In this document: positions 56,152-64,000 of the stretch, one piece after another
Layout: each line of letters starts with the position of its first letter
How positions within the stretch are numbered: the stretch's first letter is position 1
From: DATJFQ01 sp035492775
GTDB taxonomy: Bacteria; Acidobacteriota; Vicinamibacteria; Vicinamibacterales; 2-12-FULL-66-21
Reading direction: 5' to 3'
Assembly (NCBI GenBank): GCA_035492775.1
Contig: DATJIW010000099.1
Span: 14,320-78,319, forward strand
Length of the DNA: 64,000 nt
The notes under the pieces: generated by a model
What the model was told of the DNA's origin: nothing
The model's database searches: none
Seen by the model: the letters and a program-made list of their open reading frames with translations, nothing else
Translations under genes and position numbers: made by a program

Positions 56152-58707
56152 TCAGTTGATTACCACGTTGTCGAACGTCGCCGTTGCGGACGTCGACGTG
56201 GTGTGACTCGCCACGGCCAGGCCCACATAGACCGTTGCGGCCATGGGGATGTTCTCGGTTCCGACCAGCGTCCAGTTCGCGCCGTCGCCTGACTCATAGG
56301 CGTTGAACACGTTCCCCGTCCGTGTGAGCTTCACCCACCGCGGCGCGGTGTTCAGGCTGCCGGCGGTGCTCACGCTGTTGCCATTGGCGACCGGCCGCCT
56401 CTGGAACGCCAGACCCTTGCCCGGCGAGACGAGCATGAAGGCGTGCGCCGAGCCCGCCGACAGCGTTTCGCGGATCATCACGCCAGCCTTCGTCCATTTG
56501 TCGGCGAACTGCACGCTCGCCACGCGCGCGATGATGGTGCCGTCTCCCGTCATTTGCGTGCGCGCGTAGTTGAACGCGTCAGCCGTGCCCCAGACGTCCG
56601 CGCCGGAGCCCGTCACGGAGAACGTGCCGCTCGAGTAGCTTGCGTTGCCCGCAATGGGAACGCTGCCCACGTCGCCGTCGGTCCATCCTGTCGGCAGTGT
56701 GGGCGGCGGCGGTGGAGGCGGCGGAGCCGATCCGCCAACCGAGACGGAGTCGAACGTCGTCCGCGCGGTCGTCCCCGAGACATGGCTCGAGACCGCAAGG
56801 CCGACGTACACCGTGGCCGGCATCGAGAACGTGTCGCTGGCGACGGTGTTCCAGGACGTGCCGTTGGCGGACTCGTAGGCGGTGATCGTGTTCCCGCTGC
56901 GCGCGAGCTTCACCCACCGCGGCGCGGCCGCGAACGTTCCCGCGGTGCTCACGCTCGAGTTGTTGTCCGCCAGGCGGCGCTGGAACGCCGTGCCCTTGCC
57001 GGGGGATACGAGCATGAAGGCCTGTGCAGACGAGGCCGACAGCGATCCGCGGATCATGACGCCCGCCTTCGTCCAGACCGAAACGTTCTGCTCGGTCGCA
57101 ACGCGCGCGACGATCGTGCCGTCGCCGCTCATCGTCGTATAGGCGTACTGCAACGCGTCCGCGGTGCCCCAGACGTCCGCGCCGGCGCCGATGACGGTGA
57201 ACGTCGGGTTCGCGTAAGACGATGAGCCCGGAGCGCCCGTGGCGCCGATGTCGGTGTTGGACCAGCCGGTGGGCAGCGTGGACCCGCCGCCGCCGGATGA
57301 ACCCGCAGTCGTAAAGCTCCAGACGACTCCGGCCGCCGGGACGTACGCCATCGTCTTCGACACGATTTTCCAGTAGTACGTCGTGCCGGGCTGCAGCGCC
57401 GGCAGCGCGTAGGTGCGGTAATCCGTGGTGTACTGGCTCGGGCCGAGCTGAACGTTGCCGGCGAGCAGCGGCGGATTCGATGTGGTGCCGAAGTAGATGT
57501 CGTAGATCTGTCCCCACAGGCCGCCGTTCCACGTCAGCGATACGCCGCTCGTGGGCACGGCCGTCGCGGCGTTGGCCGGAGCGTTGTACGCAGGAGCGTC
57601 GGGCGGAAGCGGCACGAACGGCTTCGTTTCGCTGTAGCCGGAACCGTTGGTCCACTTCCGGTTGAACGTATCGGTCATCCACTGGAAAATCCACGAGCGT
57701 GTCGTGAAGTAATTGTGCTCGCGCTGCGAGTCGGACGAGGGCGACGTCCAGTTCGACGAACCGAAGATGGAGAGACCCTGCGAGTAGAGCGTCACTCCTT
57801 TCGCATGATCGATACCTTGATGACCATCGAGCCGCACCTGAATGCCGGCGTGGTACATCATGTCGACGTTGTACGCATCCCAGAGCCGGTCCGGATTACG
57901 GTATTCGGTTTCGTCGGTGATCAGGCGGACCGGGATTCCGCGATTCACCGCGCGGATCATCGCCAGCGAATGTGACTGGTCCGTGATCCGGAACATCTGC
58001 ACGTCGATCTGCTGCGTTTCTTTGTCGTAGGCGGTAATCGCGCGATTCCGGTAACTGTCGTCGGGCGGGAAGTTGAGCTCCGGATCGATCGGATACAGCG
58101 GAAACGAACGCGTCAGCGGGCCGTTCACGTTTGCGAAGTTGGCAAATTCGGTGGTGCTCGTCCACAGGTCGTCGAACTTGCGCATGAAGCTCTGCACGAG
58201 CGACGGCGTGTTCGTGTAGAAGATGATTTCGTCCGTGTAGTTCACGTAGGGCGTTTCGGGGACGAATTCGAACGGCGCGTAATTGGCGCCCGCGAACTCG
58301 ATCTGCCCCTGCGACGCGAAGATCATGCACTTCCAGTGAAGGATGCCGCTGCCAAGGCGATTCCGCATCGGAATGCCGGCGTCCTGGAGCTGCTGCTGCT
58401 GCGGCAGACAGTGTTCGTGCTGTTCTTCGCACCGCGGATCCATCAGCACGCGGATCTTCACGCCGCGCTGCCATGCGGCGACGAGCGCGTTCGTGTAGCG
58501 GGCGTCGGTGAACATCCACGCGCCCACGTCGATCTCGACCGTTTCCTGCGCGATATACGTCAGCAGGTCGGCGCGGCAGTCCTGAAACGTGGGATCGCAC
58601 AGCCGTTCCTGGGGCTGGAGCGTCTGCGCTCCGGCCTGTCCGGCGCCAAATCCGATCACCGCAAGGACCGCAGCGACCCACCACGAACCCCTCAACGTTT
58701 TCACCAT
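56152..58707 (-). CDS. Secreted phospholipase D-like protein with two lectin-like C-terminal repeats
   Basis: 851 residues. A signal peptide covers about 1-28. Two PLD-like half-sites: H124-x-K126 in GILHWKCMIFASQGQIEFAG, and DHAKGVTLYSQGLSIFGSSNW near 295-315. The Asp of the HxKxxxxD motif is not in its usual place in either. A fibronectin-type segment follows at about 375-470 (VSLTWNGGLWGQIYDIYFG). Then two copies of a roughly 180-residue laminin-G/DUF1349-like domain come at about 480-660 and 675-851, each with GDGTIVARV/GDGTIIARV, WTKAGVMIR and FQRR motifs, separated by a Pro run. Probably an extracellular phosphodiesterase acting on lipids or nucleic acid. Confidence 0.85.
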   Translation of the reverse strand: MVKTLRGSWWVAAVLAVIGFGAGQAGAQTLQPQERLCDPTFQDCRADLLTYIAQETVEIDVGAWMFTDARYTNALVAAWQRGVKIRVLMDPRCEEQHEHCLPQQQQLQDAGIPMRNRLGSGILHWKCMIFASQGQIEFAGANYAPFEFVPETPYVNYTDEIIFYTNTPSLVQSFMRKFDDLWTSTTEFANFANVNGPLTRSFPLYPIDPELNFPPDDSYRNRAITAYDKETQQIDVQMFRITDQSHSLAMIRAVNRGIPVRLITDETEYRNPDRLWDAYNVDMMYHAGIQVRLDGHQGIDHAKGVTLYSQGLSIFGSSNWTSPSSDSQREHNYFTTRSWIFQWMTDTFNRKWTNGSGYSETKPFVPLPPDAPAYNAPANAATAVPTSGVSLTWNGGLWGQIYDIYFGTTSNPPLLAGNVQLGPSQYTTDYRTYALPALQPGTTYYWKIVSKTMAYVPAAGVVWSFTTAGSSGGGGSTLPTGWSNTDIGATGAPGSSSYANPTFTVIGAGADVWGTADALQYAYTTMSGDGTIVARVATEQNVSVWTKAGVMIRGSLSASSAQAFMLVSPGKGTAFQRRLADNNSSVSTAGTFAAAPRWVKLARSGNTITAYESANGTSWNTVASDTFSMPATVYVGLAVSSHVSGTTARTTFDSVSVGGSAPPPPPPPPTLPTGWTDGDVGSVPIAGNASYSSGTFSVTGSGADVWGTADAFNYARTQMTGDGTIIARVASVQFADKWTKAGVMIRETLSAGSAHAFMLVSPGKGLAFQRRPVANGNSVSTAGSLNTAPRWVKLTRTGNVFNAYESGDGANWTLVGTENIPMAATVYVGLAVASHTTSTSATATFDNVVIN

Positions 58708-58860
58708 ATTACGTACGACGACGTCTCGTCCCTTCGCAAGGTGCTGGGGCCCAATGCCAGCAGAGTGCCACTATCGACACACTCTTTTGGCTGATTGCAG
58801 TCGGGCCCTGAGAAACCGCAGGTCCTTATGAGAAGAAAGTTTCCGAAAAGAGGAGAGAAA

Positions 58861-58936
58861 TGGGGTGGATGACGGGGATCGAACCCGCAGCGTCCGGAGC
58901 CACAGTCCGGTGCTCTACCATTGAGCTACATCCACC
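58861..58936 (-). tRNA. tRNA-His(GUG)
   Basis: A 76-nt minus-strand cloverleaf with an 8-bp acceptor including the extra G(-1):C73 pair of tRNA-His. The anticodon stem CCGGA/TCCGG has loop CTGTGGC (anticodon GTG). T loop GGTTCGATCCC; encoded CCA. Confidence 0.95.
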
Positions 58937-59027
58937 ATCGTGGTCGTGGGTAGAACCTTGCGATTATAGCGTCATTCGGCCGTGACGGGCCGTCGAGACG
59001 GGCGTGAAGGTTCGAGGGCTGGACGGG

Positions 59028-60038
59028 TTACCGGACCTGCCGCGCGCCCGTGCGCCGCGGGCCGCAGTCGCGGAACAGCGCGTCCTGGTTCGGGATGTCG
59101 GCGAGATTTCCATGAACGACGCGCACGGCGGCCGAGTGCACGTGCGGTGACTGACTGCCTTTGGCTTCGTACATCAGCTTGTCGGCGCGCTGGATCAACT
59201 CGGCTGACAGCTTGCGCGCGACTCCGCGGCGTTCGATGACGGGTCCAAGGCGCAGGCAGACGACGCCGACGTCGACCTGAACGGGTTTGGCGGCGAGCCG
59301 ACCCTCGTCCTGGGTCCAGTCATGGGCCTCAACGGCCGTCTTGAACCGTTGCGCGATCTCCAATGCTTCCGCGCATCCAGGCAGGTCCGGTATCAGGAAA
59401 CAGAACTCGTCGCCTCCGAACCGCGCGTGGAGGTCACGCGCTTCGGCGCCGCGCTCCATGGCGAGGAAGTCCTCCGATCGGATCTGGTCGGCGAGTACGT
59501 GCGCGACGCGCTCGATGATCCGATCGCCGATCGCGTGACCGAGTGTGTCGTTGTACCACTTGAAGCTGGTGATATCGACAACCCCGACTCCGCACCAGCG
59601 GACGCGCTGCTCGACCGCCAGGAACGACTCGAGCCGCTCCATGAACCAGTCGAAGTTGAGCAGCTTCGTTTTCGGATCGCGGTGAGACTTTTCGGTCAGC
59701 TCGGCGACGACATCCTCGAAATAGCGCGCGATGTTGCTGACGGTGACGTCCTTCTCGGTCAACTGTCGCTGGAGGCGCTCCATCTTGGCCGCAAAGCCCT
59801 CCGACAGCGCCCGCATCGCTTCGTGCTTCGACTCCTCGACCAGCTGTCGCTGCCGACCGACGACCAGATCGATCAGGGTGAGGAGCTGATGCGCCTGGTC
59901 CGGCGACAGCGGCAGCTCCGCGAGGATCCAGTCGCGCAGCTCTGCCGTAGTGTGCGGCGGGTCGTCCTGATTGGGCTCCCGCCCCCGGGTTGGGACTGCG
60001 ATGGCCATGGCGCGCTGAGCGAAATGATCAAGGCTCAT
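59028..60038 (-). CDS. Diguanylate cyclase (GGDEF domain)
   Basis: 336 residues; ATG 60008 is an alternative start. The N-terminal part (about 25-120) is helical with a coiled coil (VEESKHEAMRALSEGFAAKM). The GGDEF domain runs from about 118: HRDPKTKLLNFDWF, VVDITSFKWYNDTLGHAIGD and RFGGDEFCFLIPD with GGDEF at 208-212, so it should make cyclic-di-GMP from GTP. The I-site Arg of the RxxD motif is Glu (E199), so product inhibition is probably lost. No membrane helix is seen. It is divergent from the histidine kinase at 60054. Confidence 0.9.
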   Translation of the reverse strand: MSLDHFAQRAMAIAVPTRGREPNQDDPPHTTAELRDWILAELPLSPDQAHQLLTLIDLVVGRQRQLVEESKHEAMRALSEGFAAKMERLQRQLTEKDVTVSNIARYFEDVVAELTEKSHRDPKTKLLNFDWFMERLESFLAVEQRVRWCGVGVVDITSFKWYNDTLGHAIGDRIIERVAHVLADQIRSEDFLAMERGAEARDLHARFGGDEFCFLIPDLPGCAEALEIAQRFKTAVEAHDWTQDEGRLAAKPVQVDVGVVCLRLGPVIERRGVARKLSAELIQRADKLMYEAKGSQSPHVHSAAVRVVHGNLADIPNQDALFRDCGPRRTGARQVR

Positions 60039-60053
60039 GCCGCATGAAGTTCC

Positions 60054-61397
60054 GTGGAAAATTCGCCATCAGGCGCCGCCGAGACACCGGAAACGCGACA
60101 GTCGCAGGGCATTTCGCTACACCTTTTGGCAGTCGGGCGCCCTGTTCAATCTGCCGGAGCAGGTGCGCAGGTTGCAGCAATGTACTTACAGAAGCTGCCT
60201 GTGGGTGTAACAGACTCCAAACCGTTCGTGTCCCGTTCGACCTCCCGGACCCGCCGAGCGGCCTCCCGCACGCGTGTAGCCGCCCAACCCGACGAGGTAC
60301 TGCGCGCCCTGCTCGAGGCGATGCCCGATTGCGCCATTTGTACCGTCGCCCCGGATGGCCAAATCCGGTATTGGAACCAGAGCAGCGAGCGCCTCTTCGG
60401 GCATCAGCCATCGGAAGCCGTCGGACGCTCGTATTCAATGCTGTTCGTCGATGCCGACCGCGAGGCCGGTCTTCCGGAGGAGCACCTCGCCCATGCGCTC
60501 AGTGCGGGACATCACGTCTCGGAAGGGCGTCGCGTACGACGCGGCGGGGCGGTTTTCGACGCGCACGCGGTGCTCGTAGCCACTAAATCGAGCGGCGCCG
60601 GACGCGCCGTCACGCTCGTCGTGCGCGACATGACCGAACGCAAGCGGCTCGAGGCGGATCTCCGGCGGCGCGCGGAGCAGCTCGAAACCGTCAACCGCGT
60701 GAAGGAAGAATTCCTCGCCACGCTCTCGCACGAGCTGCGCACGCCGCTGAACGCCATACTCGGATGGGCGCGGCTGATGCGGACGGGACGACTGGACGAC
60801 CACGCGCGTGCCCACGCGCTCGAGACGATCGAGCGCAACGCGCACATCCAGGAGCAGCTCATCGCCGACATCCTCGACGTGTCGCGGATCGTGACCGGAA
60901 AGCTGCGCATCAAGCTGCAGCCGATCGATTTCGCACCGATCGTCCGTGCCGCGGTCGAAGCCGTCCGCCCGGCGGCGGAGGCGAAAGGCGTCGTGCTGCG
61001 TCCGTCGGTCGCTTCGCCCGGTGCGGTGATGGGCGATCCCGATCGCCTGCGCCAGGTTCTCTGGAACCTGCTCACGAACGCCATCAAGTTCACCCCGCCC
61101 GGCGGAACCGTCAGCGTGTCCTGCGTCCGCGGAGGCACGAATGCGATCGTGCAGGTGTCGGATACGGGCGAAGGCATCCTGCCGGAACTCCTGCCCTTCG
61201 TATTCGATCGATTCCGGCAGGGGGATGCATCGGCGACGCGTCCGCACGGCGGTCTCGGGCTGGGGCTGTCGATCGTGCGGCACCTGATCGAGCTGCACGG
61301 CGGACAGGTGCAGGTGTGGAGCGATGGCGGCGGCCGGGGCGCCACCTTTGCGGTGCAGCTCCCGATCGTGCCTGACCAGGTCGCGCCGCGAAACTGA
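60054..61397 (+). CDS. PAS-domain sensor histidine kinase
   Basis: 447 residues if GTG 60054 is the start. The first 80 residues look weakly coding, and ATG 60180 or GTG 60198 are credible alternatives that would leave room for a promoter. PAS domain about 82-200 (AICTVAPDGQIRYWNQSSER, VRDMTERKR). DHp with His 226 in LATLSHELRTPLN. HATPase with LWNLLTNAIKFTPPG, VSDTGEGI and GLGLGLSIV. It is close in sequence to the kinase at 30080. No receiver or regulator is adjacent; the divergent diguanylate cyclase is its nearest signalling neighbour. Confidence 0.87.
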   Translation: MENSPSGAAETPETRQSQGISLHLLAVGRPVQSAGAGAQVAAMYLQKLPVGVTDSKPFVSRSTSRTRRAASRTRVAAQPDEVLRALLEAMPDCAICTVAPDGQIRYWNQSSERLFGHQPSEAVGRSYSMLFVDADREAGLPEEHLAHALSAGHHVSEGRRVRRGGAVFDAHAVLVATKSSGAGRAVTLVVRDMTERKRLEADLRRRAEQLETVNRVKEEFLATLSHELRTPLNAILGWARLMRTGRLDDHARAHALETIERNAHIQEQLIADILDVSRIVTGKLRIKLQPIDFAPIVRAAVEAVRPAAEAKGVVLRPSVASPGAVMGDPDRLRQVLWNLLTNAIKFTPPGGTVSVSCVRGGTNAIVQVSDTGEGILPELLPFVFDRFRQGDASATRPHGGLGLGLSIVRHLIELHGGQVQVWSDGGGRGATFAVQLPIVPDQVAPRN

Positions 61398-61415
61398 TCG
61401 CAGGTTCCCGTCCCC

Positions 61416-62471
61416 TCAGGCCCAGATGTCGCCGACCGTGAAGCCCTCCGGGAACGGATCCTCCGGATCGAGCGCGTACTGCGCGAAGCCCGTAATCCAC
61501 GCGGTCCCCGCGAGTTCCGGCACCACCGCTGCGTAAGGCCCGACGACGGTCGGTTCGAGCAGCGTGCCGGTGAATACGGTCCCGAGGATGCCTTCGTGAC
61601 GGAACGGCTTCCCGATCGCCAGCTGCCCGCGCGCGTGAAGCGCCGCCATCCTCGCGCACGTGCCCGTGCCGCATGGGGATCGATCGATCGCACCGGTCCA
61701 CGTCGAAGGCCGGTTCCAGTCGAGACGCCCGGTCGAGACGATCACCGCGTTCCGCCAGTCGTTCTCGTCGGACGCCGGCGGACCCGACAGCTGCGCGATT
61801 GTCGGCCCGGTAATCGCGGCATTTTCGGGATGGACGACGGGCAGCTGTTCCTGTGCCGCCGCCTTGATCATCTCGCCGATGCGCACGATGTCCTTGCCTT
61901 CATCCGGCACGAGCCGGAGACCGAACGGCCTCGCGTCCGCAATGACGTAGAACATTCCGCCCCACGCGACATCCACGCGGACCCGGCCGAGCGACGGCAC
62001 GTCGATCTCGCGGTCGAGATGTACCGCGAACGCCGGAACATTTCTGAACGCGACGCGCGTGACCTTGCCATTCCGGCAATCGGCGCGCACGCGGATGAGG
62101 CCGGCGGGAGCCTCGAGCGTCAGTTCCGTGACCGGCTCGCGCATCGGCACCATGCCTGTTTCGAGCAGCGCCGTGGTCACGCAGATCGTGTTCGTGCCAG
62201 ACATCGGCGGATACTCGACCTGTTCCATGATGACGAAGCCCGCATCGGCATCGGGATGCGTCGGCGGCAGGACCAGATTGCAGTTCGCTGCCGGATATCC
62301 GCGCGGCTCCCGCAGCATGCGCAGCCGCAGACCGTCCATGTGTGTCGAGAGGAACTGCATCTTCTCGAACATCGACGCGCCGGGCACGTCGCGCACGCCG
62401 CCGACGATCACGCGTCCGGGCTCTCCGCACGCGTGCAGATCGACGGCCGAAATGAGTGAAGACAATCGCAT
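61416..62471 (-). CDS. Proline racemase family enzyme, probably 4-hydroxyproline 2-epimerase-like
   Basis: 351 residues. The family opening SAVDLHACGEPGRVIVGG, the first active-site motif YPPMSGTNTICV and the second DRSPCGTGTCARMA are clear. In proline racemase both catalytic bases are Cys. Here the first is Ser and the second Cys, a pattern reported among hydroxyproline epimerases. Typical reaction: interconversion of trans-4-hydroxy-L-proline and cis-4-hydroxy-D-proline for catabolism. Other hydroxyproline pathway genes are not adjacent. It is divergent from the MerR/TipAS gene. Confidence 0.85.
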   Translation of the reverse strand: MRLSSLISAVDLHACGEPGRVIVGGVRDVPGASMFEKMQFLSTHMDGLRLRMLREPRGYPAANCNLVLPPTHPDADAGFVIMEQVEYPPMSGTNTICVTTALLETGMVPMREPVTELTLEAPAGLIRVRADCRNGKVTRVAFRNVPAFAVHLDREIDVPSLGRVRVDVAWGGMFYVIADARPFGLRLVPDEGKDIVRIGEMIKAAAQEQLPVVHPENAAITGPTIAQLSGPPASDENDWRNAVIVSTGRLDWNRPSTWTGAIDRSPCGTGTCARMAALHARGQLAIGKPFRHEGILGTVFTGTLLEPTVVGPYAAVVPELAGTAWITGFAQYALDPEDPFPEGFTVGDIWA

Positions 62472-62513
62472 GGCCGCCGCTCATTCTACGATCCCGGACG
62501 CGCCGCGCTTGAC

Positions 62514-62529
62514 CTTGACGTAACGTAAG
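62514..62529 (+). promoter_or_regulatory. Candidate MerR-type operator in the divergent promoter
   Basis: CTTGACGTAACGTAAG is an imperfect dyad (CTT-ACGT / ACGT-AAG) lying 28 nt before the MerR/TipAS start and 42 nt from the racemase start. It overlaps the TTGAC -35-like element. MerR-family proteins bind dyads in the promoter spacer, so autoregulation is plausible. Confidence 0.4.
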
Positions 62530-62557
62530 ACCTCACAGTTTTCGATGGAGGCCATTC

Positions 62558-63334
62558 GTGGGGGCAACCTACCGCGTGCAGCAGTTCTCGGAGCTGGCGG
62601 GCGTCACCGTCCGGGCGCTGCATCACTACGACCGACTGGCGCTGCTGAAACCGCGCCGGACCGATGCGGGCTACCGCGTGTACTCCACGTCGGACCTGGA
62701 TCGGCTCGAGCGCATCGTCGCGCTGAAATTCCTCGGGCTGCCGCTGAAGCAGATCAAAGCCGTCCTCGACCGCGACACGCGTACGCTGCCGGCGGTACTG
62801 CGCAGCCAGCGGCGTGCGCTCGAGGAGAAGCGTCGGCGGCTCGACATCGCCATCCAGGCGATTCGCGACGCGGAGCGCACCGTCCAGGCCAGCGGCACCC
62901 CCGACGCCTTCGTCATCAGACGCATCATCGAGGTGATCGAAATGCAGGAGAATACCGAGTACTTCAAGCAGTTCTACAGCGACGAGGCGTGGGCCGAACT
63001 CGAGAAGCGCCGCGCCGAGATGACACCCGAAATGCGCCGGCTGGCCGAGGACGGCACCAGGCGCTGGATGGAGCTGTTCCACGACGTCCAGGCTGCCATG
63101 GCTGCAAACGAGAATCCCGCGAGCGAGAAGGCGCGGGAACTCGGCCGGCGATGGCAGTCGCTCGTCCACGAGTTCACGCAAGGGCACCAGGGCGTCTCCG
63201 ACGGCCTCCGGAAGGTCTGGGCGAACAAGGAGCAGTGGCCGACCCAGATGCAGAAACAGGCGGCGCCGTTCATGGACCCGCAGATCTGGGAATACATCGG
63301 AAAGGTGTTCGGCGCTTCGTCCCAAAAGGGTTGA
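62558..63334 (+). CDS. MerR-family regulator with TipAS domain
   Basis: 258 residues from GTG 62558. A MerR winged helix is at about 5-72 (YRVQQFSELAGVTVRALHHY, LKPRRTDAGYRVYS, DLDRLERIVALKFLGLPLKQIK). A long dimerisation helix follows, rich in Arg/Glu. The TipAS domain is at about 120-252 (QFYSDEAWAELEKRR, ELGRRWQSLVHEFTQGHQGV). TipAS domains capture small hydrophobic or thiopeptide ligands and remodel the promoter. It starts 86 nt from the divergent proline racemase-like gene. Confidence 0.9.
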   Translation: MGATYRVQQFSELAGVTVRALHHYDRLALLKPRRTDAGYRVYSTSDLDRLERIVALKFLGLPLKQIKAVLDRDTRTLPAVLRSQRRALEEKRRRLDIAIQAIRDAERTVQASGTPDAFVIRRIIEVIEMQENTEYFKQFYSDEAWAELEKRRAEMTPEMRRLAEDGTRRWMELFHDVQAAMAANENPASEKARELGRRWQSLVHEFTQGHQGVSDGLRKVWANKEQWPTQMQKQAAPFMDPQIWEYIGKVFGASSQKG

Positions 63335-63366
63335 CAGCCCGAACGCCGTGGTGCGGTCATGGCGCC

Positions 63367-64000
63367 ATGACACGCACCACGATTTCTGTTGCCCTCCTGA
63401 CGTTCGCGGGTATCGCGCAGTCTGCGGCGCCTCCGCCATCGCTTCCTGCCGCGGTCGGCAGGCTGCAGGCGCACGATGCGGTGGGCGCGGCCGCGATCCT
63501 CGAATCGATCGTGCACACCGATCCGTCGAACGGGCGGGCGTGGCGCGTGCTCGCCAGCGCGTACGAGCAGTTGCATCGGCTCGACGATGCGATCGCGGCG
63601 GAAAAGAAGTCGCTCGAGGTCGATGCCGCCATGCCGGCGCCGCTGTTCTCGATCGGCAGCTTGTATGCGGAAAAAGGGAATCCGGACGCAGCCTTCATGT
63701 GGCTCGAGCGCGCAAGGGCGAGCCGCAAGATCGACATGACGCAGATGGAGACGGACGCCTCGTTCGACTCGATTAGAAAGGATCCCCGCTTTGCCGCGCT
63801 CCTTCCCCGCGCCGAGGACTTCCGCGACCCGTTCGTCGAACCGGTGCGCATCATTCGGGAATGGGACGGCGAATCGACGAACGATCAGTTCGGCTGGATC
63901 GCGCGCAACATCGGCGATGTCGACGGCGACGGTGTCCCCGACGTCGTCACGTCGGCTCCGACGAGCAACGCCGGCGGCCAGGCCGCCGGCCGCATATATG
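63367..64000 (+). CDS. TPR and FG-GAP repeat protein, 3' end cut by the window
   Basis: 211 complete codons from ATG 63367, still open at the window edge. A signal peptide covers about 1-20. TPR-like helices follow at about 28-110 (GRAWRVLASAYEQLHRLDDA, PLFSIGSLYAEKGNPDAAFM). After a linker, an FG-GAP/integrin-type repeat begins: FGWIARNIGDVDGDGVPDVV, with a DxDxDG calcium loop. Likely a secreted or surface protein with a beta-propeller at its end. It starts 32 nt after the MerR stop. Confidence 0.8.
   Translation, partial: MTRTTISVALLTFAGIAQSAAPPPSLPAAVGRLQAHDAVGAAAILESIVHTDPSNGRAWRVLASAYEQLHRLDDAIAAEKKSLEVDAAMPAPLFSIGSLYAEKGNPDAAFMWLERARASRKIDMTQMETDASFDSIRKDPRFAALLPRAEDFRDPFVEPVRIIREWDGESTNDQFGWIARNIGDVDGDGVPDVVTSAPTSNAGGQAAGRIY

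Overview
This 64 kb window is high-GC chromosomal DNA, most likely from an acidobacterium of the Vicinamibacteria type. No marker gene settles this. The inference rests on gene content: a PadR regulator followed by a large orphan MacB/FtsX-type permease, an ECF sigma factor of the TIGR02999 type upstream of a Ser/Thr kinase with TPRs, a second TPR kinase, a CadC-like winged-helix/TPR protein, two Oar-like TonB-dependent receptors with carboxypeptidase-regulatory N-termini, HAF-repeat and choice-of-anchor Q secreted proteins, and orphan PEP-CTERM proteins. No phage, plasmid, integrase, transposase gene or CRISPR array is visible.

Layout. 0-6.5 kb, mostly minus strand: a PEP-CTERM protein, two secreted or anchored proteins of unknown role, a small zinc-ribbon ORF, then a compact block of ECF sigma factor, D-threonine aldolase-like PLP enzyme and calcineurin-like phosphoesterase, then a DUF3455 protein. 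6.6-15.2 kb, plus strand: an XRE/NB-ARC/TPR regulator, an RTX-repeat secreted protein, a STAS protein coupled to a GAF/HATPase anti-sigma-like protein, an HtrA protease, IspH with a membrane protein, and a cupin protein. 15.2-26 kb: a 200-bp palindromic repeat, a cytochrome-c/Vgb-like propeller protein, a BON-domain protein, a sirtuin, an AmpG-like permease, a second PEP-CTERM protein, a Ser/Thr kinase, an AMIN-domain protein with an Ala/Pro-rich linker, an L,D-transpeptidase and an MscS-type channel whose end is overrun by a palindromic repeat. 26-45 kb: a Cys-rich secreted protein, a TonB-dependent receptor, a receiver-domain protein and histidine kinase, two tRNA-Arg genes, a flavodoxin-like reductase, the ECF/kinase pair, a 1021-residue Gly-rich secreted protein, the relic of a serine carboxypeptidase, PadR with its permease, and the CadC-like regulator. 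45-64 kb: a small CxxC protein and HAF protein, a 2Fe-2S ferredoxin, an SDR enzyme, a two-gene NHEJ set (LigD without a nuclease domain, and Ku) bracketing a BlaI/M56/TonB-receptor module, a phospholipase D-like secreted protein, tRNA-His, a diguanylate cyclase, a histidine kinase, a proline racemase-family enzyme, a MerR/TipAS regulator and a TPR/FG-GAP protein cut by the window end.

The common theme is signal transduction feeding envelope and secreted functions. The best candidate system is BlaI-M56 peptidase-TonB receptor: the BlaI and M56 genes overlap, and the receptor promoter carries three ACTACC/GGTAGT half-sites. Several genes have a -10-like hexamer only 8-14 nt before the start codon and no Shine-Dalgarno, which suggests leaderless transcripts. 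Three different palindromic intergenic repeats lie at gene ends; one is translated as the C-terminus of the MscS protein.
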